Positions 1 to 53,300 of a DNA stretch of 64,000 nucleotides are shown one piece after another. The DNA comes from Flaccisagitta enflata. Taxonomy: Eukaryota; Chaetognatha; Sagittoidea; Aphragmophora. Made by a program: the position numbers and the translations under genes. Within the stretch, counting starts at the first letter, position 1, and each line of letters opens with the position of its first letter. The notes beneath the pieces are model-generated. The model did not search any database. It was given only the letters and a program-made list of their open reading frames with translations, and was not told where the DNA came from. The DNA is taken from positions 36,022,001 to 36,086,000 of the forward strand of contig OZ231127.1 in assembly GCA_965153355.1 (NCBI GenBank), in the 5' to 3' direction.

Positions 1-128
1 CATACTCTGGTTTATAGGATTTAAATAAAATGAATTTTGGTGACATTGCTTGATCTTGTCTTATCGTTATTGAAATTTGCTTAAAAAAATTTTATTAGCT
101 CTTTGAAAAGTTTTAATCTTCTATTTAA

Positions 129-327
129 ACAAGGCCAGATACACAGCTACCCCAGTTGCGTGCAGGTGGGCAGGGGCCATATTTGAGGTCAGTGGAGCGT
201 TTGGGCAGGAGCAGCATAGCCAAAAAACCCATAAACGCCAAAAAAGTAAAATGTGACGAACAAACAAATCAACGGACCAACGGACCAACCAAGCAGGGTG
301 TAGAGTCGTGTAGCACAAGACTAAAAA
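129..327 (+). mobile_element. HINE-like element, GTCGCGTG-type (old copy)
   Basis: Starts ACAAGGCC and ends ACTAAAAA, with a diverged pair of tags (GTTGCGTGC; GTCGTG..CACAAGAC) and short CGGACCAA repeats. Confidence 0.75.
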
Positions 328-1252
328 TTCTAAAAAATGGTTAAAGTGGTCCAAATTTTTTTGCATGCAATTTCTAAACTATGAAGACTACAGAAACCAG
401 ATTGCATTCATCTTGCAGATTTTTTTTATTTGGATCAATTTGTTTCTATACTTTTTTAGTCTGTAGCTTATCTATAAGCTGTGAACAAGCGGCATTTTAA
501 ATAATTTATCTTTGAAATAATAGATTTTTTGAAGTAGCTTTTTCAAAGTTTTTTTTCTAAAGCTAAGATATCCTTGGTTGAAGGTAAATTTTTCATAGAT
601 AGTATTCAGGCTTGAATTGGTTTCTTTGGGGTTCAATATGAGGTAATACTATGAGGCAGACACTTGTAAGGGAGAGAGAGAGAAAATGAATACATGAAAA
701 AAAAGAGATTGTAAAGCATGAGAGAGAATAAAAGGGATAAATTAATGTGAAATTCATGTAAATATTTAGTTGGACGATATAGCTAAGAAATTTTGTTGGC
801 AGGAATCAAAAAAATTTGTAGAGACCTGACAGATAGCGGGAGGGGGGTAGGGAAGGGGGGCCCCGCGCCCCTGGTTAAGCATAGGGCCCCGCACCTTGTT
901 GATCCGCCTCAGATCAGACCCATATATGGAAATGTTTAAAAACCCATGTATGAAGACTTACTGTCACTTAAAGATGTAAAACTATATGCATGACATATTT
1001 GAAAGGTTTTTTCAAAGATTATTTTTGAATAAAGAAGCCAACTAGTATACTGTCTATATACTTTTGCTCTAGATAGTTCACGGTGAATCAAGCATGTTGT
1101 GTAGAACTAACTCCGGCTATGGGTAGTTGGATGAAGGCCGATGCAACACTGACTTCGTCATTTGTCATGCACAATTGCACATAAATCACGTAAACTCAGG
1201 AAATGGTGTGTAAAGATCTGTCTGTGTCTGTGTGTGTCTGTGTGTCTGTGTG

Positions 1253-1262
<10 letters not shown>

Positions 1263-1314
<52 letters not shown>
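1263..1314 (+). repeat. (CT)n microsatellite at an SGSM donor
   Basis: Uninterrupted CT run. On the gene strand it starts within ten bases of donor GTGAGA. Confidence 0.95.
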
Positions 1315-1319
<5 letters not shown>

Positions 1320-1324
1320 CTCAC

Positions 1325-31557
<30,233 letters not shown>

Positions 31558-31633
31558 GATGCTGAAGAAAGTTTGGAGACTCTTTTCAACAAAAATATCT
31601 GTAAAGAAACAGCTAAAGCCAATCAGGTAAAAA

Positions 31634-31760
31634 ACAAGGCCAAGTAGGCCAATAAGGTGCGACGTGTGAATCGTCGAGCGAATGCGTTACCCGACCGTCC
31701 AACAGACCAACCGACCGTCCGACAGACACAGTCAGTTATACAGCTTTGTCGCACCTGAAA
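31634..31760 (+). mobile_element. HINE-like element, GGTGCGAC-type, near SGSM exon 1
   Basis: Complete head and tag; the 3' end is CTTTGTCGCACCTGAAAA. Located about 75 bases upstream of the SGSM start codon (minus strand). Confidence 0.82.
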
Positions 31761-31836
31761 ACAAAAGAAAATCAAGAGGCCACCGGAAAACCAATGTAAC
31801 ACAGTCAATTCGGAGAATATTTCCAGATTGGCGCGC

Positions 31837-32150
<314 letters not shown>

Positions 32151-32554
32151 AAAGGGATAGATGGTCAGACAGACAGACCGACACATAGAGACAGCCAAAA
32201 TGACAGAGATGGAGACGGAAACGGGCACTGCCGCTGAGTACATTATTATGGTGAATGGCAAAGACGTCAGCGGATTCCATGAAGTGATGACTTCGTGCAA
32301 CCTGGGCAATGTTGCATGTTGCATCAAGTGCAAGCGGTAAAATAGTTTCCAAATTCCACTGTTTTGGCGAAAACGATGTTAGGCGCGTGCGGAGATCTCG
32401 ATCGAAAGATTGTTATCACAAAAGCTCATAGCGAGCAAACATGACTTTTTGGTCGATCAGCCAGTTTGTTTTTAGATCATGATCGTGAGTAAAAAAAAAT
32501 TCTCAATATGCGCCTTTGCCACGCGCCTCACTGGCCAAAAGGCGGAGCTCCTGT

Positions 32555-32790
32555 TTTCGACCAATCAGAGAAGCGGATTTGCGTCAATCACGTCGGGCCT
32601 GGATGGAGGATGGACCAATGGAATCGCCGATCTTCACTTTCGCAGATTTAATCAACAACAACACTGGAATCCCTCTGGATGGCATGGGAAAAAAAAAGAG
32701 TCACGCGTCGGCTTTAAAGTGACGAGAAGTGGAACCGACCAATCAGAGCGCGACAAGATGAATCGTCTTCCGTGGCGTTGGACCAATTAG
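32555..32790. promoter_or_regulatory. Cluster of four CCAAT boxes in a GC-richer segment
   Basis: CCAAT at 32561, 32614, 32739 and 32783, two of them in GACCAATCAGAG, a near-ideal NF-Y site. It is 1.0-1.2 kb upstream of the SGSM start codon (in minus orientation), so it could be that gene's promoter. No TATA or start site is evident. Confidence 0.4.
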
Positions 32791-32941
32791 CGTGACTTTT
32801 GTTCAACCAGATGTCCTTGGCAAAGCCGCCGCCTGTCAATTAAATTCGTTTAAAGAAGAAGAGGTCTAACAAGCGCCTGGCGCCCCTGCTGTGCTGTGCG
32901 CATAGAGCACTACCAGCCAAAACACGAAATGAGTTGAGGTA

Positions 32942-33506
32942 GAATGATCGTCTCTCACTTTGATAGTTTTTGGGTCATTGTAGTGTGTACAATATAAATC
33001 CAAAGGAAACTAAATCACTTTTGGAGCGATTTTTGAATTATATGCAAAAATGGTGTAAATTTAGTACACTCTTCATCATAACTCTTTGCGGTGATGTTTT
33101 CTGGTATTTTTGACTGCAGATTCGGATTCAGCGAGTGCTTTACGGTTCGTTTGATATGTCACACTATATAGTTTTGAAAAAGAAATAAAAAGTTAATTTT
33201 TTCATCATATTGCTATAAAATACATTTATTTTTAATGATTTTATAAAAAAATAAGTTTTTACTTCTTTTTCAAAAGTATATAGTGTGACATATCAAACGA
33301 ACCGCAAGCCACCCACTGAGTCCAAATCTGCGGTCAAAAATACTAAAATAAATCATTACAAAGAGTTATGATGAAAAATGTACTAAATTTGTACTATTTT
33401 TGTATATATTTCAAAAAGCGCCCCAAAAATGATTTAGTTCTTTTCAGATTTGTATTATACACACCACAAGGACTCAAAACCTATCAGAGTTGTAGACGAT
33501 CATTTC
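32942..33506. mobile_element. Fold-back element
   Basis: Arms AATGATCGTCT / AGACGATCATT and a well-paired body including TATGTCACACTATATA / TATATAGTGTGACATA, with an AT-rich loop near 33220. Confidence 0.82.
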
Positions 33507-33668
33507 AAGTCAACTCATTCCGTGTTCTGGCGGACAGTGAGAGAGGCTTTCATGGTGTGATCCCCGGCGGCGTAATTTGCTCCCCGGATATGAAACTTGA
33601 AAGCTTACAGCCTTTGATTAGTAGGAAGTGGCGCTGTATTTTGTCTCCCGGGGGAATTCAACTGTCGT

Positions 33669-33670
<2 letters not shown>

Positions 33671-33759
<89 letters not shown>

Positions 33760-33760
33760 G
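33671..33760 (+). repeat. (GA)n(GACA)n
   Basis: GA run then GACA run, next to the fold-back at 32942. Confidence 0.95.
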
Positions 33761-33945
33761 AGGCAGAAAATTTGACTATCAGAATAGTGGATAGATATAT
33801 TAATACAGTCGAAAATGTTTCTTCCCTTGATAGCAATGCGAATGTGCAGTGTGCACTCATCTTCCGGTAGCGCACAGGAATCTTTTTACGCAGATACGTA
33901 GATACATGGAATCAGAGGCTTCCATGATACGCAGCCACGGAGGCT

Positions 33946-34054
33946 ATTGTTGCTGTTGTTGTTGTTTTTGTTGTTGTTGTTTTTGTTATTATTGATGTTT
34001 ATGTTATTGTTGCTGTTTTTGTTGTTGTATTTTTTCGTTTTGTTGTCATTGTTT

Positions 34055-34087
<33 letters not shown>

Positions 34088-34103
34088 TTGTTGTTGTTGT
34101 TGT

Positions 34104-34163
<60 letters not shown>
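33946..34163 (+). repeat. (GTT)n then (GA)n
   Basis: TTG triplets with TTTTTG variants, then pure GA up to the fold-back at 34164; GA resumes at 34818-34905. Confidence 0.93.
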
Positions 34164-34164
<1 letters not shown>

Positions 34165-34782
34165 ACAGTGGGCCTTAACTGGGTATGAGTTTAAAAAAAA
34201 TCCCCAATGGTAGTGACTGGCATTAGTAGGTACAATTTATAGTACAGTATTTATGTAAACCCTTAAAAAAAATTTCCCTTGAAAATTTTTGCAAAAATCA
34301 TTGAAAAGTATAAATTTTCATATATATCTACATGTATATCTCAAGGATAAATCAGTTTCAAAATTCTGACTCAAGACTCACATTCCTAATGAAATTTCCA
34401 ATCATTAGATAGGTCACACTATATACTTTCATGAAAAAATAAGATTTTCATTTTTTATGCCGCCGTTACAAAAAAAACAATGGTGGCTTGAAATATGAAA
34501 ATCTTATTTTTTCATGAAAGTATAAAGTGTGACCTATTAAATGATTGGAAATTTCACCAGGAATGTGAATCTTGAGTTAGAATATTGAAATCAATATATC
34601 CTTGAAATCTATTCGTAAATATATGCAAAAATTGATACTTTTGAGCGATTTTTGCAAAAATTTTCAAGGGAAATTTGTTTTTAAGGGTTTACATCAATTC
34701 TCCACCATAAATTGTACCTACTCATATAAGTCACTACCATTGGGGATTTTTTTAAACTCATACCTAGTTAAGGCCCACTGTG
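34164..34782. mobile_element. Fold-back element inserted in a (GA)n tract
   Basis: Arms CACAGTGGGCCTTAACTGGG and inverse; GA repeats on both sides suggest it landed in the microsatellite. Confidence 0.82.
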
Positions 34783-34818
34783 AGAGAGAAAGACAATTTC
34801 CCGAGAGAAAGTGTGTGT

Positions 34819-34908
<90 letters not shown>

Positions 34909-35046
34909 TTAATTTGTTAGAGTGCTTGATAGATGGATAGATTAATAGGGGGACTAGGTCCGAACAGTATTTACTGCTACGGAACATAAGCCTCAATTGC
35001 TTAGTACAGCAAGCAACATGTACCACAACAACAATAACAACAACAT

Positions 35047-35050
35047 CAGC

Positions 35051-35147
<97 letters not shown>

Positions 35148-35687
35148 TTATAAACCACAACGGTGACAATCATTATAACGACAAAAACCATAACAACAAC
35201 CATAACCATAACAACAACCAAAACCATACAAACAACCATAACAACAACAAGTGACGCGGGGTCACAATATCGTTGTGGACAGGTGGGCAGGGGCAGCCAA
35301 CAACAACAACATTATAAACCACAACGGTGACAATCATTATAACGACAAAAACCATAACAACAACCATAACCATAACAACAACCAAAACCATACAAACAAC
35401 CATAACAACAACAAGTGACGCGGGGTCACAATATCGTTGTGGACAGGTGGGCAGGGGCAGCCAACCCCCATCCACACCCCAACCTCCATCCCATACACAA
35501 ACATACATGAAAAGTATCCAACGGACGGACCGACGGATGGACCGCGGATGGACGGACAAAGCCTCCCATAGCGTTGCGTGTCCGCAACTAAAAACCATAG
35601 AAACAACAACCGAATTAACCATTTCAACGAAAGCAACAATATTGTCAACAACAACAACGTTATAGCAGCTGAAAAACGACACCAACA

Positions 35688-35746
<59 letters not shown>

Positions 35747-35807
35747 GCGAACACAACAAAAACAACAATGGTTTCAACAACAACAACGTTGTAGCAGCTA
35801 GACAATG

Positions 35808-35897
<90 letters not shown>

Positions 35898-35948
35898 GCG
35901 AACACAACAAAACAACTATGTTGTCAACAACAACAACGTTATAGCAGC

Positions 35949-36047
<99 letters not shown>

Positions 36048-36056
36048 GCAGCAACC
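35047..36056 (+). repeat. Large (CAA)n-rich block
   Basis: CAA runs at 35047-35145, 35691-35746, 35808-35896 and 35947-36050, with diverged CATAACAACAAC spacers, a GTTATAGCAGCT motif repeated three times, and one HINE. Confidence 0.92.
35411..35594 (+). mobile_element. HINE-like element, GTTGCGGAC-type, in CAA repeats
   Basis: Full copy from ACAAGTGACGCGG to GTCCGCAACTAAAAA. Its first 50 bases also occur at 35247-35298 as part of a 164-bp duplication. Confidence 0.85.
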
Positions 36057-36558
36057 GCAATTACATTTACAATAGAGCACGGTAAAGGTAAGTAGTTGGT
36101 ATTTGAAATAGAACCTCAAATGATATATGAAAGTTGAAACGACATTGGCCTTATGTAAAACAAAAGAGCAACATGTTGGTCACTTTCACTGATGCAGACT
36201 CCGCGGCGATGAGGAAGTGCCGGATGGCATGAAAACTCGTTTTATGGCGCCGCTTCCAATGGAAAAGGAAACATGAGCTTCTAGATCTTTGGCCTCTCTT
36301 TTATTTGAATGACTCATCTCATTGCAGAAAGCCATTGAAACGAAGCGGACTTGTTTTTCAGAAACTCTCAATTCGTGGTTATGTTCGCTACATAATTGGG
36401 TCTACCTGCAACCACTGCGTTCTCGCAATACTTCCTCAATTCACAGTTCTATGTACGTTGTTCAATATCAGTCTGTTCAATATTGAAATCGTTGATGTTT
36501 ATATTTACTTGGTATTCTTCGTGCTAAATTTTAGTAAGAGTCAAAGGAGGAGAGAGAA

Positions 36559-36728
<170 letters not shown>

Positions 36729-36974
36729 GAATCAAAAAAGAAAAGTGTATTTCAATTTCATCGACAATGCTTTTCCACTATCAACACTAGGAAGTTATGG
36801 TTTTTCTCTTATTGTTCGAGAAAAGATAAATTGAGAAAGAATTACATCCTTTCTTGCACAGTAACGACTGAGCCGAATCGACTTTTACTTATTTCTAATT
36901 CAATAACTTTGACTTACACTCGACGGGGGAATATTTTAATGTCGTTACAACTTACAAGGAGCTTGGGAGTTAGG

Positions 36975-37216
36975 AGTTTGATCAAGTTCAGGAGCAATGA
37001 TGCGGTTGGGCAACGGCAGTAATGCGGGTGGGCGGGGACATTAAGTAGGTGGGCTTGGGCTGCAATGTGGCTGGGCAGTGGCCAAAATGCTGCCGATCTC
37101 GCGTCACCTAAAATTTCGCGTTGTAAAAATAAACGACCTTCAGACATACCTACATACATATCTACACCTACGGACACACCCTCTTATAGAGTCCCTTAGC
37201 AAGCGACTAAAAACGT
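36975..37216 (+). mobile_element. Diverged HINE-like element
   Basis: Blocks GGGTGGGCGGGGAC and CGGACACACCCTCTTATAG, with 3' end AGCAAGCGACTAAAAA. The 5' part is rearranged. Confidence 0.45.
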
Positions 37217-37312
37217 CAATTCAAATGTTAACACTGCGTTGGCCTGTCAGTTTGTCCATTATGCTATCGTGAAAACGCAGAAGACTTGTTGTTTTTTCCG
37301 GACGTATTCATA

Positions 37313-37397
37313 ACAAGTGACGCGGGGTCACAATATCGTTGCGGACGGGTTTGCAGGGGCATCCAAATCCCAGCCTCACCCCAACTACACCCCCAAC

Positions 37398-37469
<72 letters not shown>

Positions 37470-37593
37470 ACCAACTGCAACATCATGAATACGCGTTGTT
37501 CGCGTTTTCAACTCGAGCGTGACAACTCGAGCGTGACGGACCGACGGACGGACGGACAAAGCCTCCTATAGAGTTGCGTGTTCGCAACTAAGA
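37313..37593 (+). mobile_element. HINE-like element with internal (CA)n
   Basis: ACAAGTGACGCGGGGTCAC head, (CA)n at 37400-37467 and end GTTGCGTGTTCGCAAC. About 130 bases upstream of the vWA start codon. Confidence 0.82.
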
Positions 37594-37721
37594 ATGAGGC
37601 TATACCTCAATGATTTTCCGTTGAAATTTACCCTCTCCTACTGTTTAACAGCCAAATATGAGAAAGACTTCTTCACACTTCTAGCTTATCGACATCGATA
37701 AAATAACGAACCGAGATAAAT

Positions 37722-46985
<9,264 letters not shown>

Positions 46986-47039
46986 TCATGGGATTTGATT
47001 CTGATCGTTGTTTCAAAGAAAGAGGTTTTTGACATTGAC

Positions 47040-47043
47040 AACC

Positions 47044-47127
<84 letters not shown>

Positions 47128-47193
47128 CATCAACAATTACAGTCATAACGAACACCACAATGATGATGACAGGGATAATACTTAAACAACAAT

Positions 47194-47245
<52 letters not shown>

Positions 47246-47322
47246 TTTTTTTGCAATGACCGCGATCATTGCGTTCAAACGATGGTTGCGCTTTCATTCA
47301 GAACAACAACAGCAACAACACG

Positions 47323-47385
<63 letters not shown>

Positions 47386-47543
47386 GCAACAACAGCAACA
47401 ACAACAGCAATGACGACTTCAGCAATATCGGAAAGTCGGAAACAACACTAAAACAAAAAAGACCACGACCACGACCAGTGCATGTCCATCACAGCTGCGC
47501 TTCTATTCACACAACAATAACAACAGCATTGACAATGACAACG

Positions 47544-47611
<68 letters not shown>

Positions 47612-47660
47612 AACAATAACAAAAACAATAACAACAACAACAACAACAACAACAACAACC
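47040..47660 (+). repeat. (CAA)n clusters downstream of vWA stop
   Basis: Four CAA runs (47040-47127, 47179-47244, 47304-47410, 47545-47658), probably partly in the 3' UTR. Confidence 0.92.
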
Positions 47661-48170
47661 CTATTGTTTTGAACTCTAGTATCGAAATAAGTTTTACCTT
47701 CATAGCCATTATCATTACTTTGCTGACTCATGTGTGTGCTAACTTAAAAATACGAATGGTTTTATCAAGTTTTATGAAAGAGATTCTGCAAACTTTATGA
47801 GATCCTCCCTTACTCGTGTCGTGAGCGGCTCTTCCTCGATCTCCTTACTATTGAAAATTGATTAGACTTTGAGTGTCTTGAGAAACTCTTGCTCTGTTAT
47901 ACTTATGAAAAGTGATTTTGTTTTATTTATATGTCCTCGCTTGGGCAAAAAGCCTCATACAGTACCCAATTTACGCTCGCTTTTTTTTTCTCGCTAATGA
48001 ACATCATTATTATGTAGAAGCTTGCGTCGCTTGTGCCTTGAGTTATAATTTTACATGCATAATGTAATTTTTTTTAAAGAAATGATTATCGCCATCACGC
48101 GGATGTTGTATGTTTCCTTAAAAATTGGCATCTAAATTCAGTCTAGTTTAGTCTCTAGAAAAAGAAGATA

Positions 48171-49291
48171 CAGTGGGAACCCGGTTTAACGACCTTGAAG
48201 GGACTGGGGATTTTTGGTCGTTAAATCCGAATGTTGTTAAACCGAATTTCTAATTTTTTCTTATTGATCTAAACTGCTTTATTATCAATTAAAGCTAGCA
48301 TCAGTGTCTAATTTATCATTATGGTCAGTATTCAAGCAACAGACATATAGACAGTTAGAGCTAAAGACAAACAGACAGGCATATTGACAAACAGACAAAC
48401 AAAAACAAAGAGGTAAACTTAGCCTATGTTATATAAAAAATAAGTATAAGTTACCACAAATCATTTGTTTAAAAAAAAAGTATCACTCCAAAAATAGTTG
48501 ATTTTGATTATTTTCAATAAAAAGTTTCTCTATTGATATTGTATTGAGTGTAAATTGTCATACAACTTGGAAATGCAAAATTGAGTTACAAAAACACAAA
48601 TTTTCGATCGAGACATCGACCTTCTAAAGGCTAAGAAAGATTAGAAATGAGAAAAGGAGAAGAGACAGAGGAAGAGGGAGAGAGATGGAGAGGAAGAAGA
48701 AGAGAAAGGATTGGCAAAAAAGAAGAGACTGATTGAGAGAGACTCAATTGAGAAGAAGGATTGGCAAAAAGGAAGAGACTGATTGAGAGAGACTCAATTG
48801 AGTCTCTCTCAATCATTTCCTCTCTCATTTGCATTTCCTAGTTGTATGACAATTTGCACTCAATACAATATACCCGCTCTACAACAGTCAAGTAACTTCC
48901 ACTCTCAACTTCTCTACTAATGATATTTCATTCTTTTTTTTCTTAGTTTGTGCCATTTTTCAGCTGTTATCTAGTACACTTTTATGTTTAAACTCTTAGT
49001 TTATTTTAAAATATTTTTTCATCACTTTTGAAATGTATTAAAGCTTCAATGAAAATTTTTAAGAAAAAAATCATATGATTAAATTAGAATGTCAATGTCA
49101 CTAAATCAGGAAAAAAAATTCAAGGGACCTGAAAATAGCGACTTTAAATCAGGTTCGGCAGTTATATCAGGTGTCGTTATATCAGGTAAAATTAATGTTA
49201 CAGAAGCCTGCAAGAATTTTGGACTAAAGAAACCTGGATGTTAAATCCAAAATGTCGTTAAATCAGGTGACGAAAAGGCGGTAGCCCACTG
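48171..49291. mobile_element. TA-flanked element with an inner palindrome
   Basis: Ends CAGTGGGAACCCGGTTTAAC and CGTTAAATCAGG..AGCCCACTG. A second palindrome (48538-48870: ATTGTATTGAGTGTAAATTG and inverse) lies inside, with its own GACTGATTGAGAGAGACTCA repeats. Confidence 0.75.
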
Positions 49292-49396
49292 TATTGTCTT
49301 TTCATGCGTCTAGAGCTAGATCTGTTATTACAATCGTTTTTCGTACAGTGGTTAAAATTTCGGGCCAGTGTAAAGGTCATGCAAAATAGGAACGGT

Positions 49397-49810
49397 ATAC
49401 ACTCTTTTTTTATATAAGAACCTAGTTTAAAAGAACATCAAGGCTTTGAATGGCCCCAAAATTAAGAACATCTTTGAACATGCGAAGAAAAAATTTCGCA
49501 TACGATAATATTTGAAAAACATTAAAAAAGAACTTGAATTTTAGAATAATTAAGAAGATTTTTTATAATTAATAGATAAATGTTATAAAATTATCCCCAG
49601 ATTTTAATCATTGGCATTTGTTTAAAGAATATTAAATAAAAAGATATTTAATACAATTAAGTAATAGTATGTTATAAGGTTTCCTATAGTTTATATTGTA
49701 TTTGAAATTAAGAATGCTCTAAGAACGTTGAAGGCTTCATTTGGCCTTGAAATTAAGAACATGAAGCCTTTGAAAAAAAAAATGACGTTCTTATAAAAAA
49801 AAAAGAATGT
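49397..49810. mobile_element. AT-rich inverted-repeat element
   Basis: ACTCTTTTTTTATATAAGAAC at the left and GTTCTTATAAAAAAAAAAG at the right, with repeated AAGAACAT.AAGGCTT.GAATGGCC blocks; a relative is at 15280-15400. Confidence 0.5.
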
Positions 49811-49865
49811 AAGAGCCTGTAAATTGGCAATACCTTTGTACAGGCCCTATGCATTTCTTCCATGA

Positions 49866-50101
49866 TTTTTAGTCGCGTGCTACGCGACTCTACACCCCGC
49901 TTTTTTGGTCCGTCCGTCGGTCCGTCCGTCGATCTGTCTGTCCGTCCATCCGTCCGTCCATCCGTCCGTCCGTCACACTTTATTCTTTGGGGGTTTTCGC
50001 GGTCTTTGGCCTCACTGCTCCTGCTCAAATGATCAAGTGACCTCAAATACAGCTCCTGCCCACCCGCACGCGACTGGGGTAGCCGTGTATCCGGCCTTGT
50101 T
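49866..50101 (-). mobile_element. HINE-like element, GTCGCGTGC-type
   Basis: Complete reverse copy: stem GTCGCGTAGCACGCGAC, CCGTCCGT array and full ACAAGGCCGGATACACGGC head. About 140 bases before the MBD-PHD start. Confidence 0.88.
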
Positions 50102-50242
50102 TCCATCAGTATTGCTCTTCTGTACTTGATTTCTTCCGCTTGGGGTAATATGACAGCTGCGTTGTTCTTATGTTTTTCCTTCATCAACGCTGAGTAGCAT
50201 TGGTCACAATCTGAAACCATCCACCAATCAAAATCATTGCTC

Positions 50243-50302
50243 ATGGATGCAATTGGTGCCACTGCGCGCGTAACCCGGATCACTCCCACAATCACAACAA
50301 AG
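50243..50302 (+). CDS. MBD-PHD gene exon 1 (candidate)
   Basis: 20 codons from ATG to donor GTAAAT, in phase with exon 2. The support is a clean donor and an open frame only; the true first exon could differ. Confidence 0.5.
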
Positions 50303-53300
50303 GTAAATATGGAGAAATGCAGTGATTATGATTTCTTTTTTGATAGAGTAGCGGAAATACAATATGTGCAGCAAATTTTGCTGTACTTGCCATGTTTATC
50401 TTGACCTATGGCCAGCGTCTTTATTGTCAAAGCCGGCACATTAAAAACCTGCAGTCACACTCACACCCTCTTTGAAAATACATCTATGTTCACGCACTTA
50501 TTCCAGTAAAGGATGTATGTTTTGAAAATCATTAAACTGTAAAAGGTAAAATTTGAAATTCCTAAAACTGTGATAGAAAGCTAAGTGCCTAAGTCTGAGT
50601 CAAATTCACAGAGCTTTACTAATCATATGTTTTTCAGGTATTGTCTTACAAGGAATTAACTAAAAAATGCTCAACCCAATGGAAAACTTTTGATTTAAGT
50701 CATTTTGATATCAAATAAATGTCTTTATTGAATTAAATGAAGTGCACACCGTGTACTCAGTGTTGCGTTGGTGACTGGTGAGCTGGTAGACATAGATCGG
50801 CACCACTTTGGCCAGAGTGATGGAATCATCGTGGTTTTACCTCTACATTGAGTGCTTTCATTTCCTTATTCCAGATAAGTGGTGACAGCGATGGTAAAAT
50901 GACAGAAAACGAGCTACCAACACCCAAGGAAGAGACCTCATGCGTTGCTGGAGCATCAAATCACGATGTTCAAAATGCAATGAAAGATGTAAATTCTGAC
51001 CTAAGGGACAGCAACAGGGGCGAAGATATGACTGTCACTGGAGAGATGCTGGACCCCGAAGGTGAAAAGCGGGTTGATTACACAATGACTGAGGAAGAGA
51101 GTGATCATGAAAGCAACAGAAATGATCAAAATGATGCTGCAATTTTAGAAAGTGGTGCGACGACGGATGTGACGGAAGCTGACAAGGAGGAGAAACCAAA
51201 CAATTGTGCAGTACAGGAGAGTGGTGGTGGTGGTGAAGATGACAACTTTCTCATGGAGGCGGAGGTAACAAACGAAGAAGAGACGAACAATTACGCAGGG
51301 CAGGAGAGTGGTGAGATGGCTACCAACGAGGATGACAACTTGTCCGTGGAGGCAATGATAGCCGATAGAGAAGACAAGGCAAACATTCGCGCAATGCAGG
51401 AGAGTGTTGGTGTTGATACCAACGAGGATGACAGCTTGCCCATGGAGGCGGTGGAGGCCAACAAGGAAGAGGACCACAGCAATTGCGCAGTGCTTAAGGA
51501 GCGTGTTGGGGGTGATATCAGTGAGGATGACAACTTTCCCTCGCCAAAACAAACCACCAAAAGGCTATCAACGTCATCAGATTCTGATGGGTCATGCGCT
51601 GATATTTCCCCCTTGACAAAGAAACGCATGATTGAAACAACAACTGCCACTGACGACGATAAAACGTATCCAGATTCGACGATGGACTCCATCATTCGCA
51701 CTCATGGCGACGTAGAAACTGCTTCCATTAACATCAAACATTCTACAAGCATCTGCCCGACATATCTAGAATCCCATACAAATCCCCATTCTCCATTGTC
51801 CCGATGTTCGGATGAAACCAATCAGAAACAAGAGCATTACCTGCCAACAAATAACTCTCCAACCAAACCTAAGGTGAATGAGTTGTTTATTATTACTGTT
51901 GAACTTTAGTTAAAATGTAATGATAAACGATTAGATAGAAAGATAGAAAGGGGTACAATGTACACCGTCTTTAGATCGATTTGAAATATGCAAAACCTTT
52001 ATGACTCCTAAACTACAGGGAAACAAGGCTGGATACACGGCTACCCGAGTCGCGTGTGGGTGGGCTGGGGCCGTATTTGAGGTCACTAGATCATTTGGGC
52101 AGGAGCAGTGAGGCCAAAGACCGCAAACAAAAACAAAAAAAGTAAAGTGTGGACAGATGGACTAACGGACCGACAGACAGACAGACCGACCAATAGACCG
52201 ACAAAGCGGGGTGTAGAGTCGCACAGCACGCGACTAAAAAGTCTTCAAATTTTCAGTGATTATTCGTGGAATACGACGGTTTTGTAAATGTAAAACATTA
52301 GATATGAGTACTGAATAATTGGGGCACAGCAAAACACTGAAAAGAACACCCATTTTTTCAGCCACTGAAATTTTTCTCGGGCTTCTTTTTCAAAGAGCCG
52401 TCTTTCTTTGCTTGTTATTACCAAATATATCGACCTAAAACCCTCAGATTTGTTTCAAATGATTATTAAAACTAAACACATAAGCTGTTGACTCTGAGAA
52501 AATTTTGATATCTAGTGGGATCTTTATTGATTTTTGATGATTATTAAGGAAATCGTGAGTGCCAATCAAGAAAAATCACTAAAATTTTCACAAATATGAT
52601 GAAATCAGTCAAATGTTCAAGTAAAACGGTAGTTTATGAATTATCACCTGTAATCGAAAAGTGTTCTCAGAGTTCCAGTTGCATCCATTTGGAATTTACA
52701 AGCAGAAAATTACAAGCTTCTTTGAAAAAAAGGTTTGAAAAAGTTGATTTTGCTCCAAAAAAGGCTGTTCTTTCAGCGTTATGCAATTCTCAAGATCTAA
52801 AGTACTAAGATCTGAGGTTTAGCAGAGTAAAACCGTCACACATTTGCAACCTTCACTGAAAATTTGGAGATTTTTTTCTTAGAAATTTAGGAGTTAAAAA
52901 GGTTTTGAATATTTCAATTCGATCTAAAGACCGTGTAAATGGTGCAAACTTGTATTTGCGCATAAAACACTCCCAACTAATTTGAAACATCTGAAGTTCT
53001 TCAAAGTTCAATAAATGACAGGTCTTGAAGTTTAATGTGATGTTTTTGTAGTACTAATCTGTGTCTTTACTTTTTTTGGTTCCCTTGCTTCTCAATCGTC
53101 CTTCTAGGCAAAAGCCGTCATTGATCCAAGCTGGTCCCTAAATGGCGGTTTTGCATCGAATCGAGGCAAAAAGTCGGATGTCGATCTGATTGCCATTGTC
53201 AAGGCTCTCGAGTATGGTTGGCGTCGTGAACTGGTTCATAGGAAGCCCCAGAGTGAGGATAAACCTAACAAAAGTGCCGGCGCGGATATCTACTATCATT

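Larger units (their letters stand above)
46986..50242. other. Intergenic between vWA and MBD-PHD genes
   Basis: Holds CAA repeats, AT-rich unique sequence, the TA-flanked element at 48171, an AT-rich inverted repeat and a HINE. No conserved coding segment was recognised. Confidence 0.6.

Noticed and set aside
32210-32338. Plus-strand peptide IIMVNGKDVSGFHEV resembling part of a PDZ domain
   Set aside because: It is only about 40 residues, lacks the rest of a PDZ fold and splice sites, and lies beside a microsatellite.
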